Shown piece after piece: positions 1-7,107 of a stretch of 9,267 nucleotides of DNA (the stretch's first letter is position 1; every line of letters starts with the position of its first letter). This stretch comes from JBOFLG01 sp051657745. GTDB taxonomy: Bacteria; Actinomycetota; Actinomycetes; Actinomycetales; Dermatophilaceae. The notes under the pieces are model-generated. The model made no database searches. It was given only the letters and a program-made list of their open reading frames with translations, and was not told the origin of the DNA. The stretch covers positions 1 to 9,267 of the forward strand of contig JBOFLG010000105.1 in the NCBI GenBank assembly GCA_051657745.1, in the 5' to 3' direction. Both the position numbers and the translations under genes were made by a program.

Positions 1-2
1 CC

Positions 3-2417
3 GCGCCGCAGGTGTCCGGCGTGATCACCAACCTGTCGGATGACGCCGCGCTGGTCGAGCGGGTGCACGCCTCGCTGTCCGGGGAGGTCGAGCGGCGCCA
101 GCAGCTGCTCAGGGATGCCGGCGACCTCGGCGACATCACGGCGTATCGGCGCCACCGGCGGGAGCGGGCCTCCCGTGGCGAGTCGATCCCACCGCTGCCG
201 CACCTGCTCGTCATCATCGACGAGTTCGGCGAGTTGCTCACCGCGAGACCGGACTTCATCGAACTCTTCCTCTCGATCGGCCGCATCGGGCGGTCCATCG
301 GGGTGCATCTACTGCTCAGCAGCCAACGCATCGAAGGCGGCAAGCTGCGCGGCCTCGACACCTACCTGTCGTACCGCATCGGGTTGCGCACGCTGTCGGA
401 TTCGGAGAGCCGCACCATCCTCGACACGCCCGATGCCTTCTCGTTGCCGGCGTTGCCCGGATACGGCTACCTGAAGGTCGACACCACCATTTACACGAGA
501 TTCCGCTCGGGGTATGTGTCCGGGCCGCTGCCGGGCGAGGTGGCGGATGACGACGTCGCACCCGTCGTGCGGGTGGTGCCGCCGTACAGCGCCCCGGTCG
601 ATGGTGACGGCCCCGCGGTCGTGACTGCTCCGGCCGACGAGGCCGCCGGGGTGGATGACGACCCGGCAGGTCCGACGCTGGTGGGAACCGTGATTGCTCA
701 GATCGCACAGCGCCCCGCCAGCGGCCAGCCGGTGTGGCTGCCGCCGTTGCCAGCCCAACTCACCCTCGATGCGGCGGCCGGGCCACCGGCCGCGACGACC
801 GCCGGCCTGCGGATGCCGCACCGCGGCCACCTTCGGGTGCCGATGGGTCTCGTCGACGACCCACGACGGCAGGCCCAGGGGTTGTGGGAGCTCGACCTCG
901 GCGCGTCCGGTGGGCACGTCTTCGTCGTGGGCGGGCCACGGACCGGCCGCACGACACTCCTACGCACGCTGGCGTCGTCGTTGTCGCTGACCCATGGCGC
1001 GTCCGACGTGGTGGTGTTCGGCGTCGACCTGCTCGGCTCGAGCCTGCAGGCCCTCGACGACCTCCCGAACGTCGGCGGCATCGGAGTCCGCAGCGACCCC
1101 GAGGTGGTGCGGCGCACGGTGGAGGAGGTGGCCGCTGTGCTGGCCGCCCGCGAGGAACTGTTCCACCAGCGGCGGCTTGACAGCCTGGCCGCAGCCCGGG
1201 CGGCCAGGCGGCATGGCGCCCTCCCGGCCGAGACGATGCTGGCCGACGTCGTCCTGCTGATCGACGGGTACGGCCAACTCGGCGAGGAGTTCGAGCAGGT
1301 CGGCGAGGTGGTGCAGGGGGTCGTGCACCGGGGTGCGGGTTTCGGCATCCACGTCGTCGCCACCGTGACTCGGGTGAACGAGGTGCGCCTGGCCCACCAG
1401 TCGCTCTTCGGCACCACGCTCGAGCTGCGGCTCGGCGACCCGGCGGAGTCGGCGGTGGGCCGTCAGCTCAGCGAGACGCTGCGGGACGCTCCGCCCGGCC
1501 GGGTGTTGCTGCCGTCGGCGCTGTTCGCCCAGGTGGCGCTGCCGCGGGTCGACGGGCTCGCCGACCGAGACAGTTCTGCTGATGGGCTCGCGGACCTCGC
1601 TGCGCAGGTGCGTGAGCACGCCGCGGAGCGTGCCCCGCGGATCCGGCTGCTCCCGCCGGTGGTGCAGCCGTCCAGGCTGGAATCGAGCCCGCGGCGAGGT
1701 CTGCTGCCGATCGGGCTGAGCGAGTCCACTCTCGAGACCGTGAGCCTTGACCTCGACGGCGCCGACCGGCACGTCATCGTCATCGGGGATGCACAGACGG
1801 GCCGGTCGTCGCTGGTGCGCCATCTGGTGCATACCCTCGTCGCGCAGTACACCTCCGACGAGCTGGTGTTCGCGGTCGTCGACCCGCGTCGTGGGTTGCG
1901 CGGCGAGGTGCCCGAGGAGTACCTCGGGGCCTACGCGGGGTCGACGGCGACGGCTGAGCGGCTGGTTGCGGCGATCCTGCCGGAGCTGCAGTCGCGGGTT
2001 CCGGACGGCACGGATGACGAGCGCGCGGCGGTTCCGCAGCCGAAGATCGTGCTCCTCGTGGACGACTACGAGGTGGTCACGGCCGGCGGCGGATCACCGC
2101 TGCAGGCGCTGGTGCCGTACCTGCCGATGGCGGCGGAAGTCAACCTGCACGTCGTGCTCACCCGACGAACCGCGGGTGCGTCACGGGGGGTGTTCGAGTC
2201 GGCATTCGCGGCGATTCGTGACTCGGGGGCGGTGGGGCTGCTGCTCTCCGGCGACCGCTCCGAAGGCCAGCTGCTCGGTACGGTTCGACCGGCCCGGCTA
2301 CCTCCCGGGCGGGCTCAACTGGTGCGCACCGGCGAGCCGGTGGTCACCATCCAACTGGCCCACCAGCCACCCCGAGATGCGCCGCTGGAGGGCCACGGCT
2401 TCAGTTCGGCCGGATGA
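3..2417 (+). CDS. eccC: Type VII secretion (ESX) ATPase EccC, C-terminal ~800 residues (5' truncated by window)
   Basis: EccC is the FtsK/SpoIIIE-type motor of the ESX secretion complex at the inner membrane and recognises WXG100 substrates. The frame is open to the window edge; a GTG at 12 is internal, so the gene starts upstream. Counting from that GTG, the end of ATPase domain 1 carries a Walker B (LLVIIDEFGELL, 65-76) and the conserved SSQR segment near 103-106. Domain 2 has a Walker A-like GGPRTGRTT (307-315) and a Walker B-like VVLLIDGYG (413-421). Domain 3 has GDAQTGRSS (592-600) and LLVDDYE (681-687). Both downstream P-loops carry Arg in place of the Walker lysine, so they look degenerate, which fits the known view that domain 1 is the motor and domains 2 and 3 mainly bind nucleotide and substrate. 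EccC is usually ~1300 residues, so about 500 N-terminal residues (membrane helices and first P-loop) lie outside. No other ESX gene follows; the locus is broken by insertion-sequence debris. Confidence 0.93.
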   Translation, partial: APQVSGVITNLSDDAALVERVHASLSGEVERRQQLLRDAGDLGDITAYRRHRRERASRGESIPPLPHLLVIIDEFGELLTARPDFIELFLSIGRIGRSIGVHLLLSSQRIEGGKLRGLDTYLSYRIGLRTLSDSESRTILDTPDAFSLPALPGYGYLKVDTTIYTRFRSGYVSGPLPGEVADDDVAPVVRVVPPYSAPVDGDGPAVVTAPADEAAGVDDDPAGPTLVGTVIAQIAQRPASGQPVWLPPLPAQLTLDAAAGPPAATTAGLRMPHRGHLRVPMGLVDDPRRQAQGLWELDLGASGGHVFVVGGPRTGRTTLLRTLASSLSLTHGASDVVVFGVDLLGSSLQALDDLPNVGGIGVRSDPEVVRRTVEEVAAVLAAREELFHQRRLDSLAAARAARRHGALPAETMLADVVLLIDGYGQLGEEFEQVGEVVQGVVHRGAGFGIHVVATVTRVNEVRLAHQSLFGTTLELRLGDPAESAVGRQLSETLRDAPPGRVLLPSALFAQVALPRVDGLADRDSSADGLADLAAQVREHAAERAPRIRLLPPVVQPSRLESSPRRGLLPIGLSESTLETVSLDLDGADRHVIVIGDAQTGRSSLVRHLVHTLVAQYTSDELVFAVVDPRRGLRGEVPEEYLGAYAGSTATAERLVAAILPELQSRVPDGTDDERAAVPQPKIVLLVDDYEVVTAGGGSPLQALVPYLPMAAEVNLHVVLTRRTAGASRGVFESAFAAIRDSGAVGLLLSGDRSEGQLLGTVRPARLPPGRAQLVRTGEPVVTIQLAHQPPRDAPLEGHGFSSAG

Positions 2418-2576
2418 CGTGCCCGAACAGCTGGCGCTATCGGCGGGGTCCGTGCGCGACCGGAGCCCGCCACCGTGACCACCCGCGACCGGTCGCGAGG
2501 TGATGCCACCCGTGAGTCGGACGGCGCGCTACGATATGCCTGCAGATATGTGAGGCCCCGTGGGGAGCCTGCCAGG

Positions 2577-2633
2577 ATGACCGGCGTTGATGCCAGCGCT
2601 GCCCGTCAGGGATCGGCTCCTGGAGGCCCCTGA
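2577..2633 (+). CDS. Possible 18-residue leader peptide or truncated gene start
   Basis: An ATG lies 9 nt after GGGGAG (2562-2567), good Shine-Dalgarno spacing, and opens 18 codons that end in TGA at 2631-2633. The stop codon falls inside the right arm of the hairpin 2602-2637, so ribosomes translating the ORF would melt it. That is the geometry of a leader-peptide attenuator, but nothing intact lies downstream to be controlled, and no codon run hints at amino-acid sensing. It could equally be the first codons of a gene cut off by rearrangement, or chance. Confidence 0.2.
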   Translation: MTGVDASAARQGSAPGGP

Positions 2634-2637
2634 CGGG
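2602..2637. terminator. 10-bp perfect hairpin downstream of eccC
   Basis: CCCGTCAGGG (2602-2611) pairs exactly with CCCTGACGGG (2628-2637) around a 16-nt loop. No T-run follows on either strand, so it is not a classical intrinsic terminator, although actinobacterial terminators often lack one. It is the first strong hairpin after the eccC stop and could end that transcript. Confidence 0.4.
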
Positions 2638-2829
2638 GTCATCATTGTGCGGGGCAGTTGCTGCAGGGGAACCACTCCATACTCAGGGCCCATTGACTGT
2701 CGGGAGCCGGCATCAGACCGAGATGAATGGCGCAGTTTGATGCCTTCCGGACCTGGTGCCACACCCGAACCAGGTGTTGTCCGTCCACGTTGCCGAACTC
2801 GTCCGGCCAGAACGCTTCCTTCACGAAAC

Positions 2830-2849
2830 CGCCTGACTTCGGTCAGGCG
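2830..2849 (+). terminator. 8-bp hairpin with cTTCGg tetraloop
   Basis: CGCCTGAC and GTCAGGCG pair perfectly around TTCG, closed by a C-G pair. In plus-strand RNA this is the extra-stable cUUCGg tetraloop, so a plus-strand role is favoured. There is no T-run after it. It sits just left of where transposase similarity begins, and could be the terminator of a lost gene. Confidence 0.45.
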
Positions 2850-2856
2850 TGCCGAG

Positions 2857-3450
2857 CCGATATGGAACCCCGAAGAGCATGACCGGTCCTGGCGGGCGGT
2901 GTGGGCGTACTCGGCCAAGCGGGCCGCCCGGGACGCCAAGACGTTGACGTTGCAGGAGAACCGGGCCAAGGCCGTCATCGCCGGGGGGAAGTCCGCACGC
3001 ACCCCCAGGTTCGTCACCACCAAGAACGGCACCCAGTCCCTCGATCAACCCTCCCTGGCACGGGCCCGGCGCCTGGCCGGGCTCAAGGGATACGTCACCA
3101 ACATCCCCGCCACGCTCATGCCCGCCGCCGAAGTCATCGCCAGCTACCACGAACTCTGGCACGTCGAGGCCTCGTTCCGGATGTCCAAGACCGACCTACG
3201 CGCCCGCCCGATGTTCCACCACACCCGGGGTGCGATCGAGGCCCACCTCACCATCGTGTTCACCGCGCTGGCCGTCAGCCGCGAGGCCCAGCACCGCACC
3301 GGCCTGGCCATCCGCAACCTGATCCGTCAACTCCGGCCACTGCGCTCAGCCACCATCACGATCAACGACAGCGAGCAGACCTTCCCGCCCGCGGTCCCCA
3401 CCGACCAGCAAGCCATCATCGACGCACTCACCCCAGAACTCAGGCACTAA
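2857..3450 (+). pseudogene. IS1634-like (IS4-related) transposase, 3' remnant
   Basis: The last ~198 codons of a DDE transposase. Similarity starts near PIWNPEEHDRSWRAVW and includes KTLTLQENRAKAVIAG, LAGLKGYVTN and YHELWHVEASFRMSKTDL, the hallmark C-terminal block of this family; the likely catalytic Glu is the one in VEASF (codon 3166-3168). Whole family members run to about 500-600 residues, so the N-terminal half with both catalytic Asp residues is missing. The frame stays open leftward to 2587, but that part is not transposase-like. The fragment is therefore dead. It converges on the minus-strand metalloprotease gene, with only 14 bp between the two stops, so it marks one edge of the cassette. 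Confidence 0.85.
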
Positions 3451-3469
3451 GCGAATGACCGAACTCAGG
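3436..3469. repeat. Two direct copies of GAACTCAGG, 25 nt apart
   Basis: GAACTCAGG occurs at 3436-3444, in the last codons of the transposase remnant, and again at 3461-3469. The second copy contains the stop codon of the minus-strand metalloprotease gene. Since the right end of an IS1634-type element should lie soon after its transposase stop, the second copy may belong to the element's terminus. I cannot see a matching left end, because that side is deleted. Confidence 0.4.
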
Positions 3470-4049
3470 ACGAGCTGCGATCCGTCAACGGCGTGTCGGA
3501 GCCCGACGGACCGAGTACCAGTCGCAGCAAACTGCGGCCGACGACCTGGCCATCACCGAAGAACGGAAACAGGTTGACCAGGTGAACAAGCGCGACAGGA
3601 ACACAGATCCAATCCGGGAGAACGAAAGCAAGTAACAAACAAACTGCGGCTCCGGAGAACGGGCCAGCTAGCGCGACAGCCAGCATGACCGCCGGAGGAA
3701 GAGGTGGCGCTATGCACCACACCTGCGTGGGTGAACTGCACACCACCCCATAATCCTTCCTACCGGACGGCCACCGTAGCGCAGAAAGGTGGGCGCCCTC
3801 ATGAGCCAGAAGCGAAAGACCGCATGTAACTATAGTGGCAACTGCGGCACCCAGCGGAGTCTTCAATTGTCCGGTAGACAACGTTACTGCAACGACGACG
3901 CAGCCCACGAAAAGCGTGAGCATCGAGATGGGCCGCACGGCAGCCACTGAAATCGCACGAATGCCGGCCGCAATGCCAGGCGGCGGAATGATACACCGTC
4001 GCCCAAGCGCGGCCCGTATATTTTTAACATAACCGCCCGCGAAGGTCAT
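3465..4049 (-). CDS. Small site-2-protease-like (M50) intramembrane metalloprotease
   Basis: A 194-residue hydrophobic protein with a zinc-protease motif inside a membrane helix: LLAHEGAHLSA, an HExxH with H83, E84 and H87. A second motif, NLFPFFGDG (159-167), matches the third-ligand segment of M50 proteases (NxxPxxxxDG) but is one residue shorter; D166 would be the third zinc ligand. A central AGPFSGA (128-134) resembles the AGP segment seen between the two motifs in this family. About four membrane helices are visible (near 42-58, 66-82, 118-142 and 147-162). There is no PDZ or CBS domain, so this is a minimal form. Its ATG overlaps the permease stop as ATGA, so the two are probably translationally coupled. 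As the last cassette gene, its likely substrate is the small membrane protein encoded at 6719-7039. The last few residues may come from the neighbouring IS end. Confidence 0.75.
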   Translation of the reverse strand: MTFAGGYVKNIRAALGRRCIIPPPGIAAGIRAISVAAVRPISMLTLFVGCVVVAVTLSTGQLKTPLGAAVATIVTCGLSLLAHEGAHLSALRWPSGRKDYGVVCSSPTQVWCIAPPLPPAVMLAVALAGPFSGAAVCLLLAFVLPDWICVPVALVHLVNLFPFFGDGQVVGRSLLRLVLGPSGSDTPLTDRSSS

Positions 4050-5539
4050 CGGCCAACTTCTAAAGATTCTGCGCGACTGGCGCTGATGAAGTACGCAGCG
4101 AGAGCAACCGCAACCAACAGCCCGTGCGCTGTTGCCAGCACGCGAAACTCTGAGATAGTCGACACCATCACTTGAACTGCCGCTCCGACGCCGACGAGAA
4201 GCAGTAGCGCAAAACTCTCCGACAGTGAACCGGAAATAGACGTGTCAGAACTGACCGGTATCATCATACCGACTATGCAGGCAACGATAAGCTCGACAAA
4301 CAACGTAGGCACAGTCAAGAGCACGTCGCTGAGAGTCCACTCGGTGATCGCGACCAGCCAACTGCCGTGGAAGCTGACCATCAAGAGCCACACCAGGACC
4401 GCCGCCAGGAACTTCGCGCCGATCCAGCTTCGCGGGTGGCTCGTCGTCCGGTACACCCAGTGGTGGCGGCGCGTAGGCCCGTAGACGCCAACTCCCCACG
4501 CCGAGATGATGGTCAGGGTGATCAGACCAAGGCCGAGTTGGTCCTGTTCCGATGCCAGACTCGCCAATGCAAGGATGCCTGCTACTCCATTCACAAAAAA
4601 TAGCGAAAGCGCATTCGGCGGATAGCGCAAAATTTGCAGCAACTCCAACCAGACCAGGCCGGGCTCCGCACTGACGTTTCGCAATAACGGCAACTGTGAG
4701 TTTTCGGCCACCACGGGATCTCGTCTCCGAAGCCGGTCGGCAGCCCAAAGCGCCAGGATGGCGCACATCAGGAATCCGACAAACGGCACCGCCGAAGTCA
4801 CGCCGACCGAACCTTGCGCCCACTTGATCAGCCCACCAGTAATATGCACGTGCGGGCCACTCGGAGCGTTGCCGTTCGCCGGAACTGCCTCAGCGAGCAC
4901 GAGCGAGAAAACTACAGTTGTGACTAATGCGGAGCAACCCATCGCCGCCATACTGCCCACCCTGGCAACTACACGGAAAACTGCAGTCAAGAATGTCGTC
5001 GAAGCCACCGCAGTGACGACTCCGCAGACCGACACAGCGACCATCGCAGCCGCCAACGGGGCTCCTGATAGCCGGTTGGCCACTACGACGGGCGCCCAAA
5101 GGGGCGAAGTAAAGATCACTCCTATCAGGAACCCTACCGACCCCGTCATCATTCGAATCGCCATCTGGACCACCCCCGCATCAATCGGCAGCACCGAGAG
5201 CATCTCAGTTACCACTGAGCGTGAGGGTACGTAGAGAAAACTGAAGACAGTAGTGAGTGCCGGCACAGTAAACAGAAGACCACCATAGGTCACCTCGACG
5301 CCATTTAGGTCGGCAAGGGCCAATTGTCTGCCCGACTGGATGCTGGTCCACACCGCGAAAGCGAGAACCACTCCGACCAGGCCGCCGACCAGTGACATGG
5401 CCTGCACCTTCGAGCCAGTCGAGCGCGCAATATCGTTGAACCAGAGCCGCATCGTTAGCCGCATCACCGACACAACGACCCGCATGGCCGATGGCGACGC
5501 GATTGAGCCCGAGTTGGACGCGCGAAGTTTCGTGATCAT
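4046..5539 (-). CDS. Polytopic membrane protein, probable ABC transporter permease
   Basis: A 497-residue protein with roughly ten to twelve hydrophobic helices, a charged cytoplasmic-looking N terminus of about 45 residues and a basic central loop (RLRRRD, near 290) separating two membrane halves. I see no catalytic motif. The permease role rests on context: it lies two genes after an ABC ATPase on the same strand, overlaps both neighbours by ATGA, and no other large membrane protein is present. It is not a clear match to the usual ~250-residue ABC-2 permease; its size is closer to the two-half or EcsB/PptB-like permeases that work with peptide-processing proteases. The start ATG at 5539 is fixed by the overlap with the preceding stop. 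The G+C content is visibly lower than in eccC. Confidence 0.65.
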   Translation of the reverse strand: MITKLRASNSGSIASPSAMRVVVSVMRLTMRLWFNDIARSTGSKVQAMSLVGGLVGVVLAFAVWTSIQSGRQLALADLNGVEVTYGGLLFTVPALTTVFSFLYVPSRSVVTEMLSVLPIDAGVVQMAIRMMTGSVGFLIGVIFTSPLWAPVVVANRLSGAPLAAAMVAVSVCGVVTAVASTTFLTAVFRVVARVGSMAAMGCSALVTTVVFSLVLAEAVPANGNAPSGPHVHITGGLIKWAQGSVGVTSAVPFVGFLMCAILALWAADRLRRRDPVVAENSQLPLLRNVSAEPGLVWLELLQILRYPPNALSLFFVNGVAGILALASLASEQDQLGLGLITLTIISAWGVGVYGPTRRHHWVYRTTSHPRSWIGAKFLAAVLVWLLMVSFHGSWLVAITEWTLSDVLLTVPTLFVELIVACIVGMMIPVSSDTSISGSLSESFALLLLVGVGAAVQVMVSTISEFRVLATAHGLLVAVALAAYFISASRAESLEVGR

Positions 5540-5820
5540 GGTGAGTCAGTCTCATCAGAACGCCGCCCAGATGCACGGACCAGGCCGATCCCCCACAACA
5601 CAGCAGCAAGGACGAGTACGACAAGAAGCGGCCCAACTGGGGAGAATTGCATTGACGACTCGGGAGAATCTGATGCGTCACCTGAGCCTGAACTGGACTC
5701 AATCTCCAAGAAGAGCGGGATCGTCATCTGGTGACTTGCCGTCAGACCCCAGAAGAGGATCACAGCCATGCCAATCACAACCGTCGTCAAACTAATGCCG
5801 ACCGCACGCATAAATGTCAT
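5536..5820 (-). CDS. 94-residue two-helix membrane protein; immunity or transport accessory candidate
   Basis: Not recognised as a known family. Two hydrophobic segments (about 7-27 and 62-82) flank a Ser-rich acidic loop (about 40-58). Basic residues lie before helix 1 and after helix 2 (RASGRR), which predicts both ends in the cytoplasm and the loop outside. AGGGAAG lies 3 nt before the ATG, inside the 11-nt gap after the ATPase stop, and the gene's own stop overlaps the permease start as ATGA. A small membrane protein in the middle of a peptide-export operon is a common form for bacteriocin immunity proteins, but it could also be a subunit that holds the precursor or helps the permease. 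These functions are inferred only from position and topology. Confidence 0.7.
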   Translation of the reverse strand: MTFMRAVGISLTTVVIGMAVILFWGLTASHQMTIPLFLEIESSSGSGDASDSPESSMQFSPVGPLLVVLVLAAVLWGIGLVRASGRRSDETDSP

Positions 5821-5831
5821 TTGCTTCCCTA

Positions 5832-6635
5832 CTAAGATCTTTGAAAACTCTTTTGAGGTGCCGCTCCCCTTTTGTTGAGCAGATCAGAAACGGCAGACCG
5901 GGCGACGGTAACACGTTCGCTAAGACCAGTGATCCGCACGAAGGCTTCTTCAAGATCTCGAACTTCGGCGCGGTGAACCACATCAGCCGGCGTCCCAGTA
6001 GCGACTATCTCACCGGCAGACACAATGACGACGTCGTCACAGAATCCCTCGGCGGCGTGCAGATCATGTGTAGCCATCAGCGCTGCGCCCCCTAGTTGCG
6101 TGAACTCACTGATGACAGCGGTCATCAGTGCGCCAGCTTCTGGGTCGAGTCCACGCAGTGGCTCATCCAGGATCAGCAGTCCTGGATGATGAGCGAGCGC
6201 AAGAACTAACTGGAGTTTGCGTCGCATGCCGTGGGAGTACTCCCCGACGAACTTCCGAAGACTTGGCGTCAGGCCAAGAATCTGAACTAGTTCTCGGGCA
6301 AAATCCTGATCGAACCTCGGTCGCAACCTCCGATGGAATGCCAGTGTTTCTGACGCAGTCAAGGCCTCGGGTACGGGAAGATCATCGGGAAAGAAGCCGA
6401 AAGCGTCCTTTGCCGCCGGCTCATGATGCGGATGGCCGTCGATCCAAACTTGCCCAGCAGTTGGTGAATGAAACCCGGTGATGCAGTGGATGATGGTCGA
6501 TTTTCCGGAACCATTGGGGCCGAGAAGACCCGTGATCCTGCCGCCGTCAACTCGAAACGAAGCCCGATCAACGGCGACCTGGCGGCCGAATCGCTTTGTG
6601 ACTTCCCGCACGACCAACGGCCCGGACAGCAACAT
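5832..6635 (-). CDS. ABC transporter ATP-binding protein (exporter type)
   Basis: A complete 267-residue nucleotide-binding subunit. Walker A GPNGSGKST (39-47), signature YSHGMRRKL (133-141, a degenerate LSGGQ typical of ABC-2-like exporters), Walker B LLILDEP (153-159), D-loop GLD (162-164) and switch His in ATHD (190). The segment FFPDDLPV (81-88) sits where the Q-loop is expected, with no Gln, as in many exporters of this class. The C-terminal ~40 residues are an extension without a motif I recognise. AGAAAGGA lies 7 nt before the ATG and fixes the start; the same AGAAAGG precedes the small-protein gene upstream. The natural partner is the membrane protein at 4046-5539. The hairpin just upstream should reduce its expression relative to the first gene. 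No substrate can be read from the ATPase itself; a peptide is inferred from the neighbours. Confidence 0.93.
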   Translation of the reverse strand: MLLSGPLVVREVTKRFGRQVAVDRASFRVDGGRITGLLGPNGSGKSTIIHCITGFHSPTAGQVWIDGHPHHEPAAKDAFGFFPDDLPVPEALTASETLAFHRRLRPRFDQDFARELVQILGLTPSLRKFVGEYSHGMRRKLQLVLALAHHPGLLILDEPLRGLDPEAGALMTAVISEFTQLGGAALMATHDLHAAEGFCDDVVIVSAGEIVATGTPADVVHRAEVRDLEEAFVRITGLSERVTVARSAVSDLLNKRGAAPQKSFQRS

Positions 6636-6671
6636 CTATTTTTCCTTTCTACAGCGTTAACCATCCCAGGG

Positions 6672-6710
6672 CGGATCCTGGGCGACTAGCGCCTACTCGC
6701 CCAGGATCCG
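6672..6710 (-). promoter_or_regulatory. 14-bp perfect hairpin between small-protein gene and ABC operon (attenuator or processing site)
   Basis: In the minus-strand RNA, CGGATCCTGGGCGA pairs exactly with TCGCCCAGGATCCG. The 11-nt loop GTAGGCGCTAG can extend the helix by three more pairs (TAG/CTA) past a G-G mismatch. It starts 8 nt after the small-protein stop and ends 36 nt before the ABC ATPase start. No U-run follows, so partial read-through or RNA processing is more likely than full termination. Bacteriocin operons often carry such a structure to make much more precursor than transporter. Confidence 0.75.
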
Positions 6711-6718
6711 ATCCTCGC

Positions 6719-7039
6719 CTAATAGCATCCGATCTTAATTCCAATTGTGATGCCGAGGGGACCTCTGACAAACTCGAGCCTTCCATTGAAGCCGTCGTAA
6801 CCCCTGGCGCGACAGTAGACAAACCCAGCCCCTGCCGCCAAGACCAAGACGCCGATCAGAACGATCCAGACCCACCGCAGAGCAGTAGACTGTGGATGGG
6901 TCTGCTCCATTGAGCGAGCCAGCCGGATCCGTGATTCATACACACCGGCGACGGCGCGTTCCATGAGGCCGGAGAACTGTGTGGTGAGGGGGTTTGACCG
7001 GCATACAGTTGTAGGACCAGCGTGGGTGATCATGCTCAT
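6719..7039 (-). CDS. 106-residue single-pass membrane protein, candidate peptide (bacteriocin or pheromone) precursor
   Basis: No family recognised. I chose the ATG at 7039 because AGAAAGG lies 8 nt before it, the same spacing and sequence style as for the ABC gene; a longer reading from 7132 has no such site and would run through the probable promoter. The layout is a soluble N-terminal part of about 55 residues, one strong membrane helix (WVWIVLIGVLVLAAGAGFVYC, split here as 56-65 and 66-76), and a 30-residue tail beginning RARGYDGFNG and ending RGPLGITIGIKIGCY. The tail is rich in Gly and Ile with one Cys next to the C terminus (C105); another Cys closes the helix (C76). The gene comes before a strong hairpin and an export and protease operon, the position of a structural peptide gene. 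The expected product is the tail, released by a cut in or near the membrane helix; that step is inference. It could instead be a small structural membrane protein. Confidence 0.7.
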   Translation of the reverse strand: MSMITHAGPTTVCRSNPLTTQFSGLMERAVAGVYESRIRLARSMEQTHPQSTALRWVWIVLIGVLVLAAGAGFVYCRARGYDGFNGRLEFVRGPLGITIGIKIGCY

Positions 7040-7078
7040 CTGTCGAACCTTTCTGTCGCGTGACGCCGATTGCGTCGC

Positions 7079-7107
7079 ATTAGACATTAGAAGCATCGAC
7101 CTCCGAT
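7079..7107 (-). promoter_or_regulatory. Possible promoter of the small-protein gene (tandem TCTAAT)
   Basis: On the minus strand two TCTAAT boxes stand in tandem (7091-7086 and 7084-7079), the same -10 sequence as the promoter of the regulator gene. At 17 bp from the second box the -35 position reads ATCGGA, a poor match to TTGACA, overlapping a CCGATCGG palindrome (7103-7110). A weak -35 with a palindrome over it fits a promoter that needs an activator, such as the LysR-type protein encoded just upstream. The leader before the ATG would be ~33 nt. Confidence 0.4.

Larger units (their letters stand above)
2418..2856. other. Intergenic stretch between eccC and the IS remnant
   Basis: I find no gene I can support here. 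What it holds: an 18-codon ORF with a good ribosome-binding site overlapping a 10-bp hairpin, a weaker inverted repeat (ACCTGGT near 2754 with ACCAGGT near 2772), and a strong TTCG-loop hairpin at the right edge. Open frames exist on both strands but none shows a recognisable domain. The transposase similarity to the right stops near 2857, so this may be the old host flank of eccC joined to unidentified sequence, with a deletion or recombination junction close to 2857. Confidence 0.5.

Noticed and set aside
960..1832. 290-codon minus-strand ORF opposite eccC
   Set aside because: Mirror reading of a GC-rich gene; composition is Arg/Gln/His-rich with no domain, and the plus frame is clearly EccC.
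2533..2550. Direct repeat GATATG twice, 12 nt apart, as an operator
   Set aside because: Only six bases, two copies, and no supported gene downstream; chance is adequate.
2642..2824. 60-codon minus-strand ORF starting GTG just after the TTCG hairpin
   Set aside because: No domain, no ribosome-binding site and no neighbour to support it; I could not exclude it, but it does not meet the standard for a gene.
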